Origin: an uncultured Acidobacteriota bacterium
Lineage (GTDB): Bacteria; Acidobacteriota; Thermoanaerobaculia; UBA5066
Assembly: GCA_903845115.1 (NCBI GenBank)
Contig: CAIMWE010000094.1
Span: 1-64,000, forward strand
Direction of reading: 5' to 3'
DNA length: 64,000 nt
Shown one piece after another: positions 7,667-17,507 of this stretch (the stretch's first letter is position 1; each line of letters begins with the position of its first letter). A program made the translations under genes and the position numbers. Below the pieces are notes generated by a model. The model had not been told where the DNA came from, made no database searches, and saw only the letters and a list, made by a program, of their open reading frames with translations.

Positions 7667-9871
7667 CTACTCCGCCCCGATCAGCTGGGAATAGGAGCCC
7701 GGGAGGCCCTTCATCTCGTCGTGCGTCCCGCGCTGCACGATCTTCCCGTTCTCCAGGACGATGATCTCGTCGGCGTCGCGAATCGTGCTGAGACGGTGGG
7801 CGATGATGAGGCACGTGCAGCCGCGGCGGCGGATGGCGTCGTCGATCAGCTTCTCCGTCGACGCGTCGAGAGCGCTCGTCGCCTCGTCGAGGACGAGAAT
7901 CGAGGGGTTCTGGGCGAGGGCGCGAGCGATCTCGAGCCGCTGCCGCTGCCCCCCGCTGAAATTGGCTCCCGCCTCTTCCACCGCGCTGTCGAGGCCCCCG
8001 GGCCGGGACGCCAGCTCGTCGTGAATCGCCGCGTCCTTCGTCGCATCGGCGGCCGCCGAGAGGGAAATCGTGGTGTCCCAGAGCGTGAGGTTGTCCCGGA
8101 TGCTCCCCTCGAACAGGAGGATGTCCTGGTCGACGAAGGCCAGCGAGTTCGCGAGCACGAGGCGCGGGATCTCCCGGCGTCTCCTGCCGTCGAAGAAAAC
8201 TTCACCCGCCCAGGGCTCGTACAGGCCGCAGACGAGCTTGGCCACCGTCGACTTGCCGCTTCCGGATCCCCCGACGATGGCCACCCGCGAGCCGGGCCGG
8301 ATCGTGGCCGAGAGCCCGGTGATCAGCGGTTTCTCGAGCCTGCTGTAGCCGAAGGTCACGTCTCGAAGCTCGACGAGCCCCGTCAGCTGGGGCGGCTCTC
8401 CGTTCGGGAGATCCGGGTCGGGCTGGCCGAGGGAGTCATCCATGGGGTACCGCGCGACGTCGTCGAGACGGGCCAGGGTCCCCTCGATCTCCTGGAAGGA
8501 GCTCGCGAGCGCCACGAGCCGGGTGACCGGGCCGGTGAACGCGGCCATGAGGCTCTGGAAGGCCACGAGCGCCCCCATCGTCATCGCCCCCTCCATCACG
8601 CGGAGGCCTCCGAGCCCCAGGATCGCGGCCGTCGTCACGGCCGTCAGGCACGTCGGGACGACGTTCAGGAACTGCGTGTAGCGGTCCACCTCCTGCTGGG
8701 CGTTGACCACCTTCGCCTGGTACCCCGACCAGCGCCCGAAGAAGTCGGCCTCGGCGCCGGATGCCTTCAGGGTTTCGATCATCTGCAGGCCGCCGATCGC
8801 CACCCCCATCTGCTTTCCCTGCTCCTGGAGCAGGCGCCGGTTGCCGTCCTTGCGCTTCCTCGCGACGAACGTCACGGCCGCGATGTTCAGGCCGACGATG
8901 ACGATCCCCGTCAGGGTCAGGACGACGTCGTAGGCCATCATGACGGCCCCGAAGAAGAGGATCTGGACGACGTTGATGAAGTTCGTCGCCAGCTCTCCGG
9001 AAAGGAGCTGGGCCACGCGATCGTTGCTCGAGACGCGCTGACTGATGTCGCCCGCGTAGCGCTGCGAGAAGAACTCCACCGGGAGCCGCAGCACGTGCCA
9101 GAAGAACCGGCTGGACGACGAGAGGGCGAGCCTCGTCTCGAGCCTCAGGAGGTACGTCTGCTGCACCCAGGTCAGCGAGTACTGCACGACCGTGGTGACG
9201 GCCATGGCGAGGAGCAGGGGCTTGAACCAGTATTCGTGCTTCGCCACCAGGACCTCGTCCACGAACCCCTTCGCGAACGCCGGAATGACCAGGCCGGGGA
9301 TCACGAGGGCCAGCCCCGCGAGAACGACGAACGCCAGGGCGGCCTCGGACCCCACGAGACGCGCCCCCAGGGCCTTCCAGACGCTGGGGAACTCACCGCC
9401 CTTCGTGAAGGCGGGGGTCGGCTCGAAGGTCAGGACGATCCCCGTGAACGCCAGGTCGAACTCCTGGGCCGTCACCCGCCTGGGCCCGCTCGCCGGGTCG
9501 TTCAGGTAGACGAATCCGCCGTCGAACCCTTCCACGACCAGGAAGTGATTGAAGTTCCAGAACACGATGAACGGCGGCTCGACGGCCGGGAGGTCTTCGG
9601 GCTCCTTCTTGAATCCCCTCGCTTCCATGCCGTAATTGCCAGCCGCCACGATCATCCGGTCGGCCTTGCTGCCGTCTCGCGAGACTCCGCAGGCGAGCCG
9701 CATCTCCTCGAGCGGGACGATGCGGCCGTGGTAGGCCAGGATGATGGCGAGAGCCGCGGCGCCGCACTCCACGGCTTCCATCTGGAGCACCGTGGGCGTC
9801 TGGACGCGCTTGCGCCCGGGCGCCGGGGGCTCCGGGTCCGGCGCGGACGGCTGCGTCGCGGGTTCGGCCAT
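7667..9871 (-). CDS. NHLP-type RiPP export ABC transporter with C39 leader peptidase
   Basis: A 734-residue peptidase-containing ABC transporter (NHLM_micro_ABC1 type). The N-terminal C39 peptidase has its catalytic residues in place: Cys36 in MEAVECGAAA, His109 in NFNHFLVVEG and Asp125 in YLNDPASG. The membrane domain spans about residues 165-440. The ATPase has Walker A GGSGSGKST (~537), signature NFSGGQRQR (~638) and Walker B LVLDEATSALD (~660). C39 domains cut after Gly-Gly, which fits the AELATVAGG site in the three precursors at 22.7-24.3 kb. It begins 1 nt after the HlyD-like gene ends. Confidence 0.95.
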   Translation of the reverse strand: MAEPATQPSAPDPEPPAPGRKRVQTPTVLQMEAVECGAAALAIILAYHGRIVPLEEMRLACGVSRDGSKADRMIVAAGNYGMEARGFKKEPEDLPAVEPPFIVFWNFNHFLVVEGFDGGFVYLNDPASGPRRVTAQEFDLAFTGIVLTFEPTPAFTKGGEFPSVWKALGARLVGSEAALAFVVLAGLALVIPGLVIPAFAKGFVDEVLVAKHEYWFKPLLLAMAVTTVVQYSLTWVQQTYLLRLETRLALSSSSRFFWHVLRLPVEFFSQRYAGDISQRVSSNDRVAQLLSGELATNFINVVQILFFGAVMMAYDVVLTLTGIVIVGLNIAAVTFVARKRKDGNRRLLQEQGKQMGVAIGGLQMIETLKASGAEADFFGRWSGYQAKVVNAQQEVDRYTQFLNVVPTCLTAVTTAAILGLGGLRVMEGAMTMGALVAFQSLMAAFTGPVTRLVALASSFQEIEGTLARLDDVARYPMDDSLGQPDPDLPNGEPPQLTGLVELRDVTFGYSRLEKPLITGLSATIRPGSRVAIVGGSGSGKSTVAKLVCGLYEPWAGEVFFDGRRRREIPRLVLANSLAFVDQDILLFEGSIRDNLTLWDTTISLSAAADATKDAAIHDELASRPGGLDSAVEEAGANFSGGQRQRLEIARALAQNPSILVLDEATSALDASTEKLIDDAIRRRGCTCLIIAHRLSTIRDADEIIVLENGKIVQRGTHDEMKGLPGSYSQLIGAE

Positions 9872-9872
9872 C

Positions 9873-11114
9873 TCAGATCCCTAGCGTCTTCCGGATCTTC
9901 GGGATCACGAGCGAGATGGGGCGCATCGTCCTCGTGATGACGTTCGCTCCGCACACGGTGCCGGAAGTGAGCTTGACGGCCGGCCCCGGCCACGAGGTCC
10001 ACTGGTATCCGCTCGGCGTCTTCGCGTTCCTGGTCAGGTCGACTTCGACCTGGACGGAGGGCCCCTGTTTCCCGATCGCCTGGACCAGGACGTCGTTCTC
10101 CAGCAGACTCTTCATCGCGCGCGTCGTCGACGGGTACTGGGAGACCTCGATGACCTTTCCGAGCAGGAACCCGAACTCCTCCTGCTTGACGCCCGAGGGG
10201 ACGAGCTGGACGGCCATCCCGGGGCTGACCCCCTTGCCTTCCCCGGCCGGGATCCAGATCGTGGCGAAGAGCTTCTTGTCGACCTCTTCGAGGCTCAGGA
10301 GGGAATCTCCCGGGTTCATCAGCTGCCCCTCGTAGAAGAAGACCTCGAGGACGCGGCCGGTGTTCGTCGAGAGGATCTGGCTCTTCCTCCGGAGCTCGAT
10401 CGTCATCTCCTCCATCTGGTGCTCCGTCTCGGCCACCTCCTGGGCGGACTTCAGAATCTCCTGGGTGCGGGCCTTGTCCGACTTGAGCCGGTTGACGTCG
10501 ATCCTCTCCAGCTCGAGGCTCGCCGAGTCCCTCTGCCGCCGCGTCTCGGCGAGGCTCTGGCGGGTGCTCAGGGCCGTCTCGCGGGAGATGAGGCCCTCCG
10601 AGAGGAGCTCCTCCTGGACGACCAGCCTCTCCTCGAGGATTTTCACCTGCTCGGCATACCACTGGATGCTGCTCCGGAAGTTCTTCCCCTGGGAGGTCTG
10701 GTCCCGCGTGTCCAGCTGCTCCCCGTGCTTCTGGAAGCTGAGGACCTTCTGGTAGTACCCCTCCTTGATCCGCAGGTTCTTCTCCGCGATCCGGACCTTC
10801 TCCTCGAGGTCCGGCAGGTGGATCCGACCCACGACGCTGCCAGCCTGCACCATGTCCCCCGGCTTGATGCTGATCTGCAAGAGCCGCCCGCCGCCGACCG
10901 CGGGGATCTCGAAGACGCCCCCCGTCCGGACGAGAATTCCCATTCCCGGCGCCTTCTCCGGAAGGCTCCCGAAGATCCCCCAGACCAGTGCGGAGAGGAG
11001 GATCATCGCCAGCGATCCGAGCGCCATCCAGCCCGTCGGGCGCGTGACCTTCATCAGCTGGTCGAGCTGTTCTGGCGACGTCAGTCTGTCGAGAGCGACC
11101 TGCCGGAAGATCAT
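9873..11114 (-). CDS. HlyD-family periplasmic adaptor of the NHLP secretion system
   Basis: A 413-residue membrane-fusion protein. One membrane helix (about residues 29-49, WMALGSLAMILL...) is followed by a lipoyl-like half-motif, a long coiled coil (about 95-225, rich in Glu, Arg and Leu) and a beta-barrel region. It should link the inner-membrane ABC proteins to the TolC-like channel. The ATG at 11114 overlaps the stop codon of the TolC-like gene (TCAT 11111-11114), with GGAGG 7 nt upstream. Confidence 0.92.
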   Translation of the reverse strand: MIFRQVALDRLTSPEQLDQLMKVTRPTGWMALGSLAMILLSALVWGIFGSLPEKAPGMGILVRTGGVFEIPAVGGGRLLQISIKPGDMVQAGSVVGRIHLPDLEEKVRIAEKNLRIKEGYYQKVLSFQKHGEQLDTRDQTSQGKNFRSSIQWYAEQVKILEERLVVQEELLSEGLISRETALSTRQSLAETRRQRDSASLELERIDVNRLKSDKARTQEILKSAQEVAETEHQMEEMTIELRRKSQILSTNTGRVLEVFFYEGQLMNPGDSLLSLEEVDKKLFATIWIPAGEGKGVSPGMAVQLVPSGVKQEEFGFLLGKVIEVSQYPSTTRAMKSLLENDVLVQAIGKQGPSVQVEVDLTRNAKTPSGYQWTSWPGPAVKLTSGTVCGANVITRTMRPISLVIPKIRKTLGI

Positions 11115-12694
11115 TGTTTCGCCTCCAGGGGAAACGGAATGCCGATGAGGTGCTGGACGTCGATGGACTCCGTCTCGCCTTTCCGGCTCAGGATCGTGCC
11201 CGTCTCGAACCGAAGGTTGACGAGGCCCTTGATGATGTTGAGCCGGACCGTGAGCTCGTTGAGGGTCGCGGCGACGGCGTAGTTGCGCGTCAGGATGACG
11301 GCGTTGACCGTCGTCACGCCGGCCTTGAGCTTGACCTGGTCGTTGGCCAGGGCGATCCGGTAGAGGTCGGAGGCCCTGGCGGCCGACTCGTGCTGGAGAA
11401 CGGCCCGGTGAAGGTCGGACAGGACCGTCGCCACGCTTCCGCCGACCTGGGTGGCAAGCGCCTCGACGAGGACCTGGTTCTGGCGGACGATCGCCTCCTG
11501 GGCGATGAACGCCCCCTTGGCCGCCGTGTTCGCCGTCGGCAGCTGGATCGAGAGCGACGCGGAAAAGGTCACGGGGGCTCCGGCGGGACGGAGGGGAGTG
11601 AAGTAGTTCTCGAATCCCCAGCCGGACGTGAACCCCTGGTAGCCGCCCATGAGCTGGACGTCGGCCTTTGGCCTCATGGCGTCGCGGCTCCCATCGAGCA
11701 GGGCCGAGGAGCCCTTCTGGGTCGCCTCGCGGGCCTTGATGTCGAACCTCCGGTCCAGGGCCTCCTTGACGTAGCGTTCCGTGAGAGCCGGACCGGGAAC
11801 GGACTGGAGGTCGATCTTCGGCAAGACCTTGGCGGGAAGCGGCAGCGTCCGGGTCTCGTCCTGTGGAATACCGACCGTCGTCCCGAGGTCCAAGCGGGCC
11901 TTTGCGAGCGCCTGTTCCGCCTGCATGCGGGACGCTCTCTTGTCGTAATAGTCGGCCTCGGAGAGGACGACGTCCGCTCGGGCCTGCTCGCCGGCTTCCG
12001 CGAGCCTTCTCGTCGCCTCCTGGGTGGACCTGGCGTGCTCCTCCGCCTGGACCTTCGCGTCGAGGTTCTCCCTGGCAGCCACGTAGGCGAAGTAGGCGAG
12101 GGCCGCGTTCCGGACCCTCTCCGAGATCGTGTGCTTGAGGGTCCAGATGTTGGACTGCAGGACCAGCTCCGCGGAGCGCTCGGAGGCCGTGACGGCGGCG
12201 CGGGTCCGGCCCCGGAGGAGAGGCTGCGTGATCCCGAACGAGACTGTGCCGGTGTTCTGGGTTCCGAGCCCCAGCCAGTCCGGGTAGGCGTTCCTGACGA
12301 GACTGATCTGGGGAGTCAGGGTCTGGCCCGTCCGCAGGAGCCACGAGGAGGAGAGGGACGACTGCGAGGTGTCGGTGGCGTAGTTGTTGGGAAACGTGGG
12401 GTCCCCGCTGACGAAGGTCGTCGAGTTCCGGGAGACGCCCTGTCCGAACGTGAACGAGTTGTCGAACGCGCCCGAGGCCTGCTGGAACGCCCCCACGAAC
12501 TGGCGGACGGTCGCCCTGGCGAGGGTGATGTTCGGGTCGTGCTCCAGGGCCAGTCTCACGACCGTCAGCAGGTCGAGGGTCCCTGCCGGATATTCCGGAT
12601 CCGGCTCTGCTCCCCATGCCGTGCCGCCCACGAGAAGGGGAACGACGACGAGGAGGACCGCGGAGGCCCGCCCGATCCGGAGCAGCTTGGTCAC
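11111..12694 (-). CDS. TolC-family outer membrane efflux protein
   Basis: A 527-residue outer-membrane channel. I take the GTG at 12694 as start because GGAGG lies 7 nt upstream and a signal peptide follows at once (RIGRASAVLLVVVPLLVGG, cleavage after TAWGA). Two outer-membrane-efflux repeats of long helices follow (LTVVRLALEHDPNITLARA and later ...RYVKEALDRRFDIKAREA). It is first in the tolC-hlyD-ABC1-ABC2 export series and gives the secretion system its outer-membrane exit. Confidence 0.92.
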   Translation of the reverse strand: MTKLLRIGRASAVLLVVVPLLVGGTAWGAEPDPEYPAGTLDLLTVVRLALEHDPNITLARATVRQFVGAFQQASGAFDNSFTFGQGVSRNSTTFVSGDPTFPNNYATDTSQSSLSSSWLLRTGQTLTPQISLVRNAYPDWLGLGTQNTGTVSFGITQPLLRGRTRAAVTASERSAELVLQSNIWTLKHTISERVRNAALAYFAYVAARENLDAKVQAEEHARSTQEATRRLAEAGEQARADVVLSEADYYDKRASRMQAEQALAKARLDLGTTVGIPQDETRTLPLPAKVLPKIDLQSVPGPALTERYVKEALDRRFDIKAREATQKGSSALLDGSRDAMRPKADVQLMGGYQGFTSGWGFENYFTPLRPAGAPVTFSASLSIQLPTANTAAKGAFIAQEAIVRQNQVLVEALATQVGGSVATVLSDLHRAVLQHESAARASDLYRIALANDQVKLKAGVTTVNAVILTRNYAVAATLNELTVRLNIIKGLVNLRFETGTILSRKGETESIDVQHLIGIPFPLEAKQ

Positions 12695-13129
12695 GTCTGG
12701 ACCTCCGTGGGCAGAGCCTCGATCCGGCAGGAAGGTCTCGAAGCCCGCGGGAGATTGGATCTCCGACCGCCCTGCGCTGGGGCGGCAACGATCGCGATTG
12801 TGCCACCCGTTCCAGGGCCGTGGGAGATTTCCAGGGAGCCTTGCGACGTCGATCCGAGGGCCCCTCTCACCGTTCCCGACAGGTTCGTGGCGGACGGGAT
12901 CCGGCTCCTGGGACGATCCGGCGGCGTCCCCGCGAAGGGGCCCGGCGGCGTCCCGATCTCGCCGTTCGGGATCACGAGGCGGCTCATCTCCGGCCGATGG
13001 TAAAGGCAAACGAGCTTCCTCACCCCTTCCCGGGCGGCCCCCGAGGGCGGCGGCAGGAAAGGCGGAAAGCAAGGACCGCGGTAGAGTGGGGCGGGGTGCA
13101 TCGGGAATTGGATCATCGAGGAGAAGGGC
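12695..13129. other. Divergent intergenic region between export genes and ADH-like gene
   Basis: No gene recognised in these 435 bases. A minus-strand open frame spans them, but it lacks a good ribosome site, a family signature and normal amino acid composition. The region must hold promoters for the leftward export genes and the rightward ADH-like gene. I can point to no convincing promoter box. Confidence 0.4.
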
Positions 13130-14374
13130 GTGGCGAAGCAGGACGTTCGGCCGGCGCGTGACCGGCCCCCGGGCGTCCAGGTCGACGCCATGACCTCCGG
13201 CGGGCCCCCACCTCCCCGTCCGGCCCCGGTCAACTCCTGGTCCTGCCCGACGACGATCTACGCCGAGCGCGGCGCGCGGCGGCACATCGCGGCGCTGCTC
13301 GCGGGATCGCCGGTGCTGCTGGTGACCGACACGGCGCCGTGGGCCGCCAGCGGCGCCGTCTCCGACCTCATCGAGAAGGTGCGCCCGGTGGAGACGGTCG
13401 CGAGAGAGACCGCCGAGCCGGATCTCGATCTCGTGGCCAGGGTGCGCGCGGCCGTTCGCCGCCACCCCGGCGTCGCGAGGCTCGCCGTCGGCGGCGGCAG
13501 CGTCCTCGACGCCGCCCGCATCGCGGCTCTCATGGACTCGGACCCCCGGGTCGCCGCCGCGATACCGGCCGCGCTCGCCCGGGACGGCGGAGTGTTCCTT
13601 TGGCCGGTCGCCAGGGACGCCGGCAGCCCGGTCCTCTGCGTCCCGTCCACCCTGGGCACCGCGGCCGAGGTCAGCCCTGTGGCGATGGTGCGCGGCGGCG
13701 GCCGGACCCTGCTGTGCGTCAGCCCCGCGCTGCGCTCGCGCGCGGCCGCCCTCGACCCCGACGTCACCGCGACGCTCCCCCTCGACACACTGGTCGCCGG
13801 CCTCGTCGAGCCGATGTCGCGGGCCATGGTGCCGGCCGTCGCGGGGGTTCCGCTGACGCTGTCCGACAGGCTGGCCTCGGCCCTCGTCGAGACCCTCGTC
13901 GACCTCGGCGAGTCGGCTGCCGCGACGCCCCCGGGCGCCGTTCCCGACGCGGAGTGGCGGCTGGCCGCGGCGCTGGCGAGCGCCGCCACCCACACGACGT
14001 TCCTCGCTCTCGGCCGCTCGCCCTTCGGCCACGCTCTCTGGCCGGTCGCGACCGAGCTCATGACCGCCACGGGCCTCACGAAGCCGGCCGTTCTCGGACT
14101 CCTCCTGCCCGCCTGGCTCGACGGGATCGCCGCCGGCGCCCTGGGACCGTCGTTCGGAACGGCCGACCGCGTGAAGACGATCCTCGGCGAGGATCCGTCG
14201 GCGGCAGCGGCCCGGCAGCGGTGCTGGCTGGCTGGACTCCATCCGGCGGAGGCCACGATGACCGTGGACGTCGCTGCCGTCACCGCCCGGGTGGCAAAGT
14301 GGCAAGCCTGGGGGTTCCTCCCCGGCGCGACGCCTGCCGAGATAGGCTGGCTGGTCGGGGCCGCCGCCGGCTGA
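13130..14374 (+). CDS. Iron-containing-ADH-fold protein with most metal ligands lost, in RiPP cluster
   Basis: A 414-residue protein of the iron-dependent alcohol dehydrogenase fold. The GTG at 13130 has GAGGAG 6 nt upstream; an internal ATG at 13190 is possible. NAD-site features are kept: VGGGSVLDAARIAAL, then PSTLGTAAEVSPVA and SPALRSRAAALDPD. In active enzymes the next segment is DALTHAIEAY and a PHG motif comes later. Here they read DTLVAGLVEP and LTKPAVLGLLL, so of the usual Asp and three His only the Asp and one His (SPFGHALWP) remain. It may be a metal-free or repurposed dehydrogenase. It is the only plus-strand gene of the cluster and converges on the LanM-like gene. Confidence 0.85.
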   Translation: MAKQDVRPARDRPPGVQVDAMTSGGPPPPRPAPVNSWSCPTTIYAERGARRHIAALLAGSPVLLVTDTAPWAASGAVSDLIEKVRPVETVARETAEPDLDLVARVRAAVRRHPGVARLAVGGGSVLDAARIAALMDSDPRVAAAIPAALARDGGVFLWPVARDAGSPVLCVPSTLGTAAEVSPVAMVRGGGRTLLCVSPALRSRAAALDPDVTATLPLDTLVAGLVEPMSRAMVPAVAGVPLTLSDRLASALVETLVDLGESAAATPPGAVPDAEWRLAAALASAATHTTFLALGRSPFGHALWPVATELMTATGLTKPAVLGLLLPAWLDGIAAGALGPSFGTADRVKTILGEDPSAAAARQRCWLAGLHPAEATMTVDVAAVTARVAKWQAWGFLPGATPAEIGWLVGAAAG

Positions 14375-14417
14375 GAAGAGCCAGGGAGCCCGGCCTCCGC
14401 GGCCCTTCTCGCGAAGG

Positions 14418-17400
14418 TCAGCCGAAGAGCCGGATGTTCGGCGCCGCGCGCAGGGCGGCAATCCCGGCCAGCGCGACCGCCGCGACGCCGTGAACCGCCG
14501 ACGGGTTGCGGCTGTCGGGCGCGAGCACGCCGCCGAACCACCCCTCGCTCCTGGCGCGACCCGCCCGCAGGGCCGTCACCACGTCGGTGAGCCGGCCGGT
14601 CCAGAGGCCGGCCCGAGGGACCCCCGAGCCGGGCGACAGCGCGGCCTGGGCGATCCCGGCACAGTCGAGCAGCCGGTGGGAGGTGGTCGCGGCCTCCCTC
14701 CATCGCTGCCACCCGGCGTCGTCCGGGGGGATGCCCAGCGCTGCCCGGACGCACGCATCCCCCGAGGGTCCGCCGCCTTCCCCGGCCGCCGCCAAGGCGG
14801 GCTGCGGCAGCCCCCCGTATCCCGGAACGGACCGGAGCCGATGGGCGGCCAGGGCGCGGAACGCGGCGGCCGAGGGGAGCGCCTCGGCGAACGGATCGTC
14901 GTCGACGACGTCGCCGGCCGGGGACGCGTCGAAGGGGCTCGCCAAGAGGTCGGCCAGCCGCTGCAAGGACAGGCCGCGCACCGCGGAGTCGGGCAAGTGG
15001 AGGACGGCCAGGACTCCTCCGGCGAGGCCGTCGCCGCTCCGCCCGGCGCCGCCGGGCTCGGCGGCGCTCAGCACCGCCGGCAGCAGCCCCGTCGCGGCGT
15101 CGAGGAGCCCGGAGTCGCCGGTGATCGCCGCCGCCCGGGCACAGGCATAGAGGGTGCCCGCCGGGCCGGTGAAGGCGTCGGTGCCGCGCCATGCCGAGCC
15201 TGCCACGGCCGCGCGAACGGCGCTGCCGAGGAGAGCGGCGCGCCCCACGCGTTCCGCCTCGGCGGCGGTCCTGGGATCCAGCGCGGAGTCGAGGCGCGAG
15301 ACGGCGACCAGGCCGAGTCCGATCCCGGCCTCTCCGAGGAGGCCGGCGCCCAGGCGGCCGTGACGCCAGCGGTGGCGGGTCGGGTCGAAGTCCAGGCCCA
15401 GCCAGGCCACGCCGTCGGGGTGCGGATGGCGCATGGAGAGAAGCAGGCCGGCCGCCTCGGCGGTGGCCGGCAAGTGCGGCGGGTCGCCGGCGCCAGGGGA
15501 CGGAAGGGCGGACCGGCCGGGGTCGACGGCGGGGTCCGCGGCGAAGAGCGCCGCGCGCAGGTCGTCGGTGGAGTCGCTGCGGGTGACCACGGCGGCGAGC
15601 CGCCGGCGGGCCAGCTCCGCGGGGGAGCAGGAGAGGACGCCACGGATCACCGCCCCGCGGTCGGTGACGAGGTCGGTCCCCGTCATCGGGACCGTGAACC
15701 TCGGCACGTCCAGCTCGCGCAGCGCGAGCTGTTCGGCGGCGATCAGCTCGGGCGGGCAGGTGCCCGCCGCCAGCCACAGCTGCTCCAGGACCAGCTCGCG
15801 TTCCACCCCGTCGGTCATCGCCGCAGCCGACAGGCTCTCGGCCAGGAGCCGGGAGTAGATCTGCGTCGGCCGCGGCACGAAACGGACGTCGGCGCCGGCC
15901 GCGGCCGCGCCCAGCCCGGCGCCGACCCGGCAGAGCCGCCGCTGGGCCTCCTCGTACCCCTCGATCACCGCCCGGACGTGGCCGCGGACGGGGACCGGGG
16001 CGCCCTCGCACACGGGCAGCGCCGAGCCGTTGGCCAGAGGCACACGCCGCCGCTGCAGCTCCGGGCCCCGCGCCGTGAGCACGAGCGAGGAGACCTCGTA
16101 GGGAGTCAACCGCTCGCAAGGGCCGGCCATCGCACCGAGGTCCAAGCTCCTGGCACCGGCCGGCCCGTCCACCGGGCTGGTCACCATCGACGTCGCAGCC
16201 GGGGTATCGGCGAGCACCGCGGCGAGAGCGCTCTCCGCCGTACTGCCGCCGGCGGCCCACCCGGCGGAGCCGAAGACCGTCTCCAGGTCCACGAGCACCG
16301 GCTGGGTCCTCGTGGCGACGAAGTTCTCGTGGTGCAGGTCCGTCGCGCCGACGGCCTGCAGGACCCGCAGCGTGGCGCCGGCCCGGCGGAAGTAGGCGTC
16401 CACCTCGACGGCGTCGCGGCACTCGCCCCGCGCCACCTCCCACGTCCAGACATAGCCGTCTCTCGGCTCGGCGCGCGGCAGCCGCAGCCCGAAGGGAGGC
16501 CCCTCGGCGTCGACGGCCGCCAGGAGGCCTTCGATCACCGGCTGCGCGCCGGACGCGTGGGGCTTGAGGAACAGGGTGGTCCCGTCGTCGAGACGGACCG
16601 CCGCGACGCTGCGCCCAGCCGCGTGCCGGTCGCCGGCGCCGAGCTCCACGGCGGCGACCTGCCTACCGGGAGCGAGGCCCGGCAGGTCGGCGCCGATTCG
16701 CCGCAGGAGCTCTTCGGTGGCGTCGACCCACTGCAGCCACGCGACGGCGAGCAGGCGCGCACCGACCGGGTAGTCCTCGAAGAGCACGAGCCAGTCCGCG
16801 GCCGGGTCGCCGTCGAACAGCCTCGAGGCCGGTGGCGCCGAGCCGGCGCGTTCCATCAGCCGCGGTCCGACGACGGGGAGCAATCGCCGAGCCAGGGAGA
16901 GCGTCAGCGCCCGGCGCGCGGCCGGCTGCAGGGGCGCGCGGTAGGAGTCCGCCCACGCGTCCACGCGCCGGCCCGCGTCGGCCAGCCACGCGCGGAAGCC
17001 CGCGAAGAAGCGCCACGGCGATCCGGGGTCCACCCACACGGGCAGGCCGGGCCCCGCGACCTCGCCGAGGGAGGGGACCTCCTCCTCGTCGGGGGCGGGG
17101 TCGCCGGCGGCGGCGAAGAGCGCCATCGCCGCGGAGGCCCATCCCGGCAGGGCGGCGCCGCGAACCGGCGTGACGTCGGAGAGGCCTCGGGCCCAGTCGG
17201 CAGGGTCGAGCCCGCGGAGGAGGAGGATCTCCGCGGCGCGCTCCGGCCGGCCGCCCGCGGTCCTGCGCAGCCAGGCTTCGAACCGGCCCGCGGCGGGGCC
17301 GGTGCCGGAGGGAGCCAGCCACCCCCCGGCCATCCTCTCCTCCGGGCTGGCAGCCCGCGCCAGGATCCGAAGCAGGCGTTCGGCGTCGCCGGCCGTCGCC

Positions 17401-17486
17401 CGCTGCTCTCGCCCGGAGGCGTCCCGCGTGGTCACCGGGAGAGGCTCTGCGGCGCGGGCCGCATCCGCCTTGAAGGGTCCTTCCAC
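14418..17486 (-). CDS. LanM-like lanthipeptide dehydratase with degenerate cyclase domain
   Basis: A 1022-residue two-domain protein. The N-terminal DUF4135 dehydratase keeps LFLKPHASG (kinase-like Lys, ~307) and the signature TDLHHENF followed by PVLVDLETVFG (~384-405). This half phosphorylates and eliminates Ser/Thr. The C-terminal ~330 residues have LanC-like alpha-barrel composition, but the zinc motifs are abnormal. The usual CHG reads DCAG (~942), so the His ligand is Ala. The usual WCxGxPG is at best ACVRAALG (~912). Ring formation is doubtful, matching the Cys-free cores. The start is a GTG with weak ribosome-site support, 21 nt after the methyltransferase gene. Confidence 0.9.
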   Translation of the reverse strand: MEGPFKADAARAAEPLPVTTRDASGREQRATAGDAERLLRILARAASPEERMAGGWLAPSGTGPAAGRFEAWLRRTAGGRPERAAEILLLRGLDPADWARGLSDVTPVRGAALPGWASAAMALFAAAGDPAPDEEEVPSLGEVAGPGLPVWVDPGSPWRFFAGFRAWLADAGRRVDAWADSYRAPLQPAARRALTLSLARRLLPVVGPRLMERAGSAPPASRLFDGDPAADWLVLFEDYPVGARLLAVAWLQWVDATEELLRRIGADLPGLAPGRQVAAVELGAGDRHAAGRSVAAVRLDDGTTLFLKPHASGAQPVIEGLLAAVDAEGPPFGLRLPRAEPRDGYVWTWEVARGECRDAVEVDAYFRRAGATLRVLQAVGATDLHHENFVATRTQPVLVDLETVFGSAGWAAGGSTAESALAAVLADTPAATSMVTSPVDGPAGARSLDLGAMAGPCERLTPYEVSSLVLTARGPELQRRRVPLANGSALPVCEGAPVPVRGHVRAVIEGYEEAQRRLCRVGAGLGAAAAGADVRFVPRPTQIYSRLLAESLSAAAMTDGVERELVLEQLWLAAGTCPPELIAAEQLALRELDVPRFTVPMTGTDLVTDRGAVIRGVLSCSPAELARRRLAAVVTRSDSTDDLRAALFAADPAVDPGRSALPSPGAGDPPHLPATAEAAGLLLSMRHPHPDGVAWLGLDFDPTRHRWRHGRLGAGLLGEAGIGLGLVAVSRLDSALDPRTAAEAERVGRAALLGSAVRAAVAGSAWRGTDAFTGPAGTLYACARAAAITGDSGLLDAATGLLPAVLSAAEPGGAGRSGDGLAGGVLAVLHLPDSAVRGLSLQRLADLLASPFDASPAGDVVDDDPFAEALPSAAAFRALAAHRLRSVPGYGGLPQPALAAAGEGGGPSGDACVRAALGIPPDDAGWQRWREAATTSHRLLDCAGIAQAALSPGSGVPRAGLWTGRLTDVVTALRAGRARSEGWFGGVLAPDSRNPSAVHGVAAVALAGIAALRAAPNIRLFG

Positions 17487-17507
17487 TCGGTCACGACGCC
17501 GGGGAGG

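Noticed and set aside
12691-13233. A 180-residue minus-strand frame just upstream of the TolC-like gene, considered as an extra cluster gene
   Set aside because: No ribosome site, no family motif, low-complexity composition; part of it overlaps the start of the well-supported ADH-like gene on the other strand.
14418-17486. Calling the cluster an ordinary class II lanthipeptide locus
   Set aside because: The LanM cyclase motifs are degenerate and no precursor has Cys, so lanthionine rings cannot be expected.
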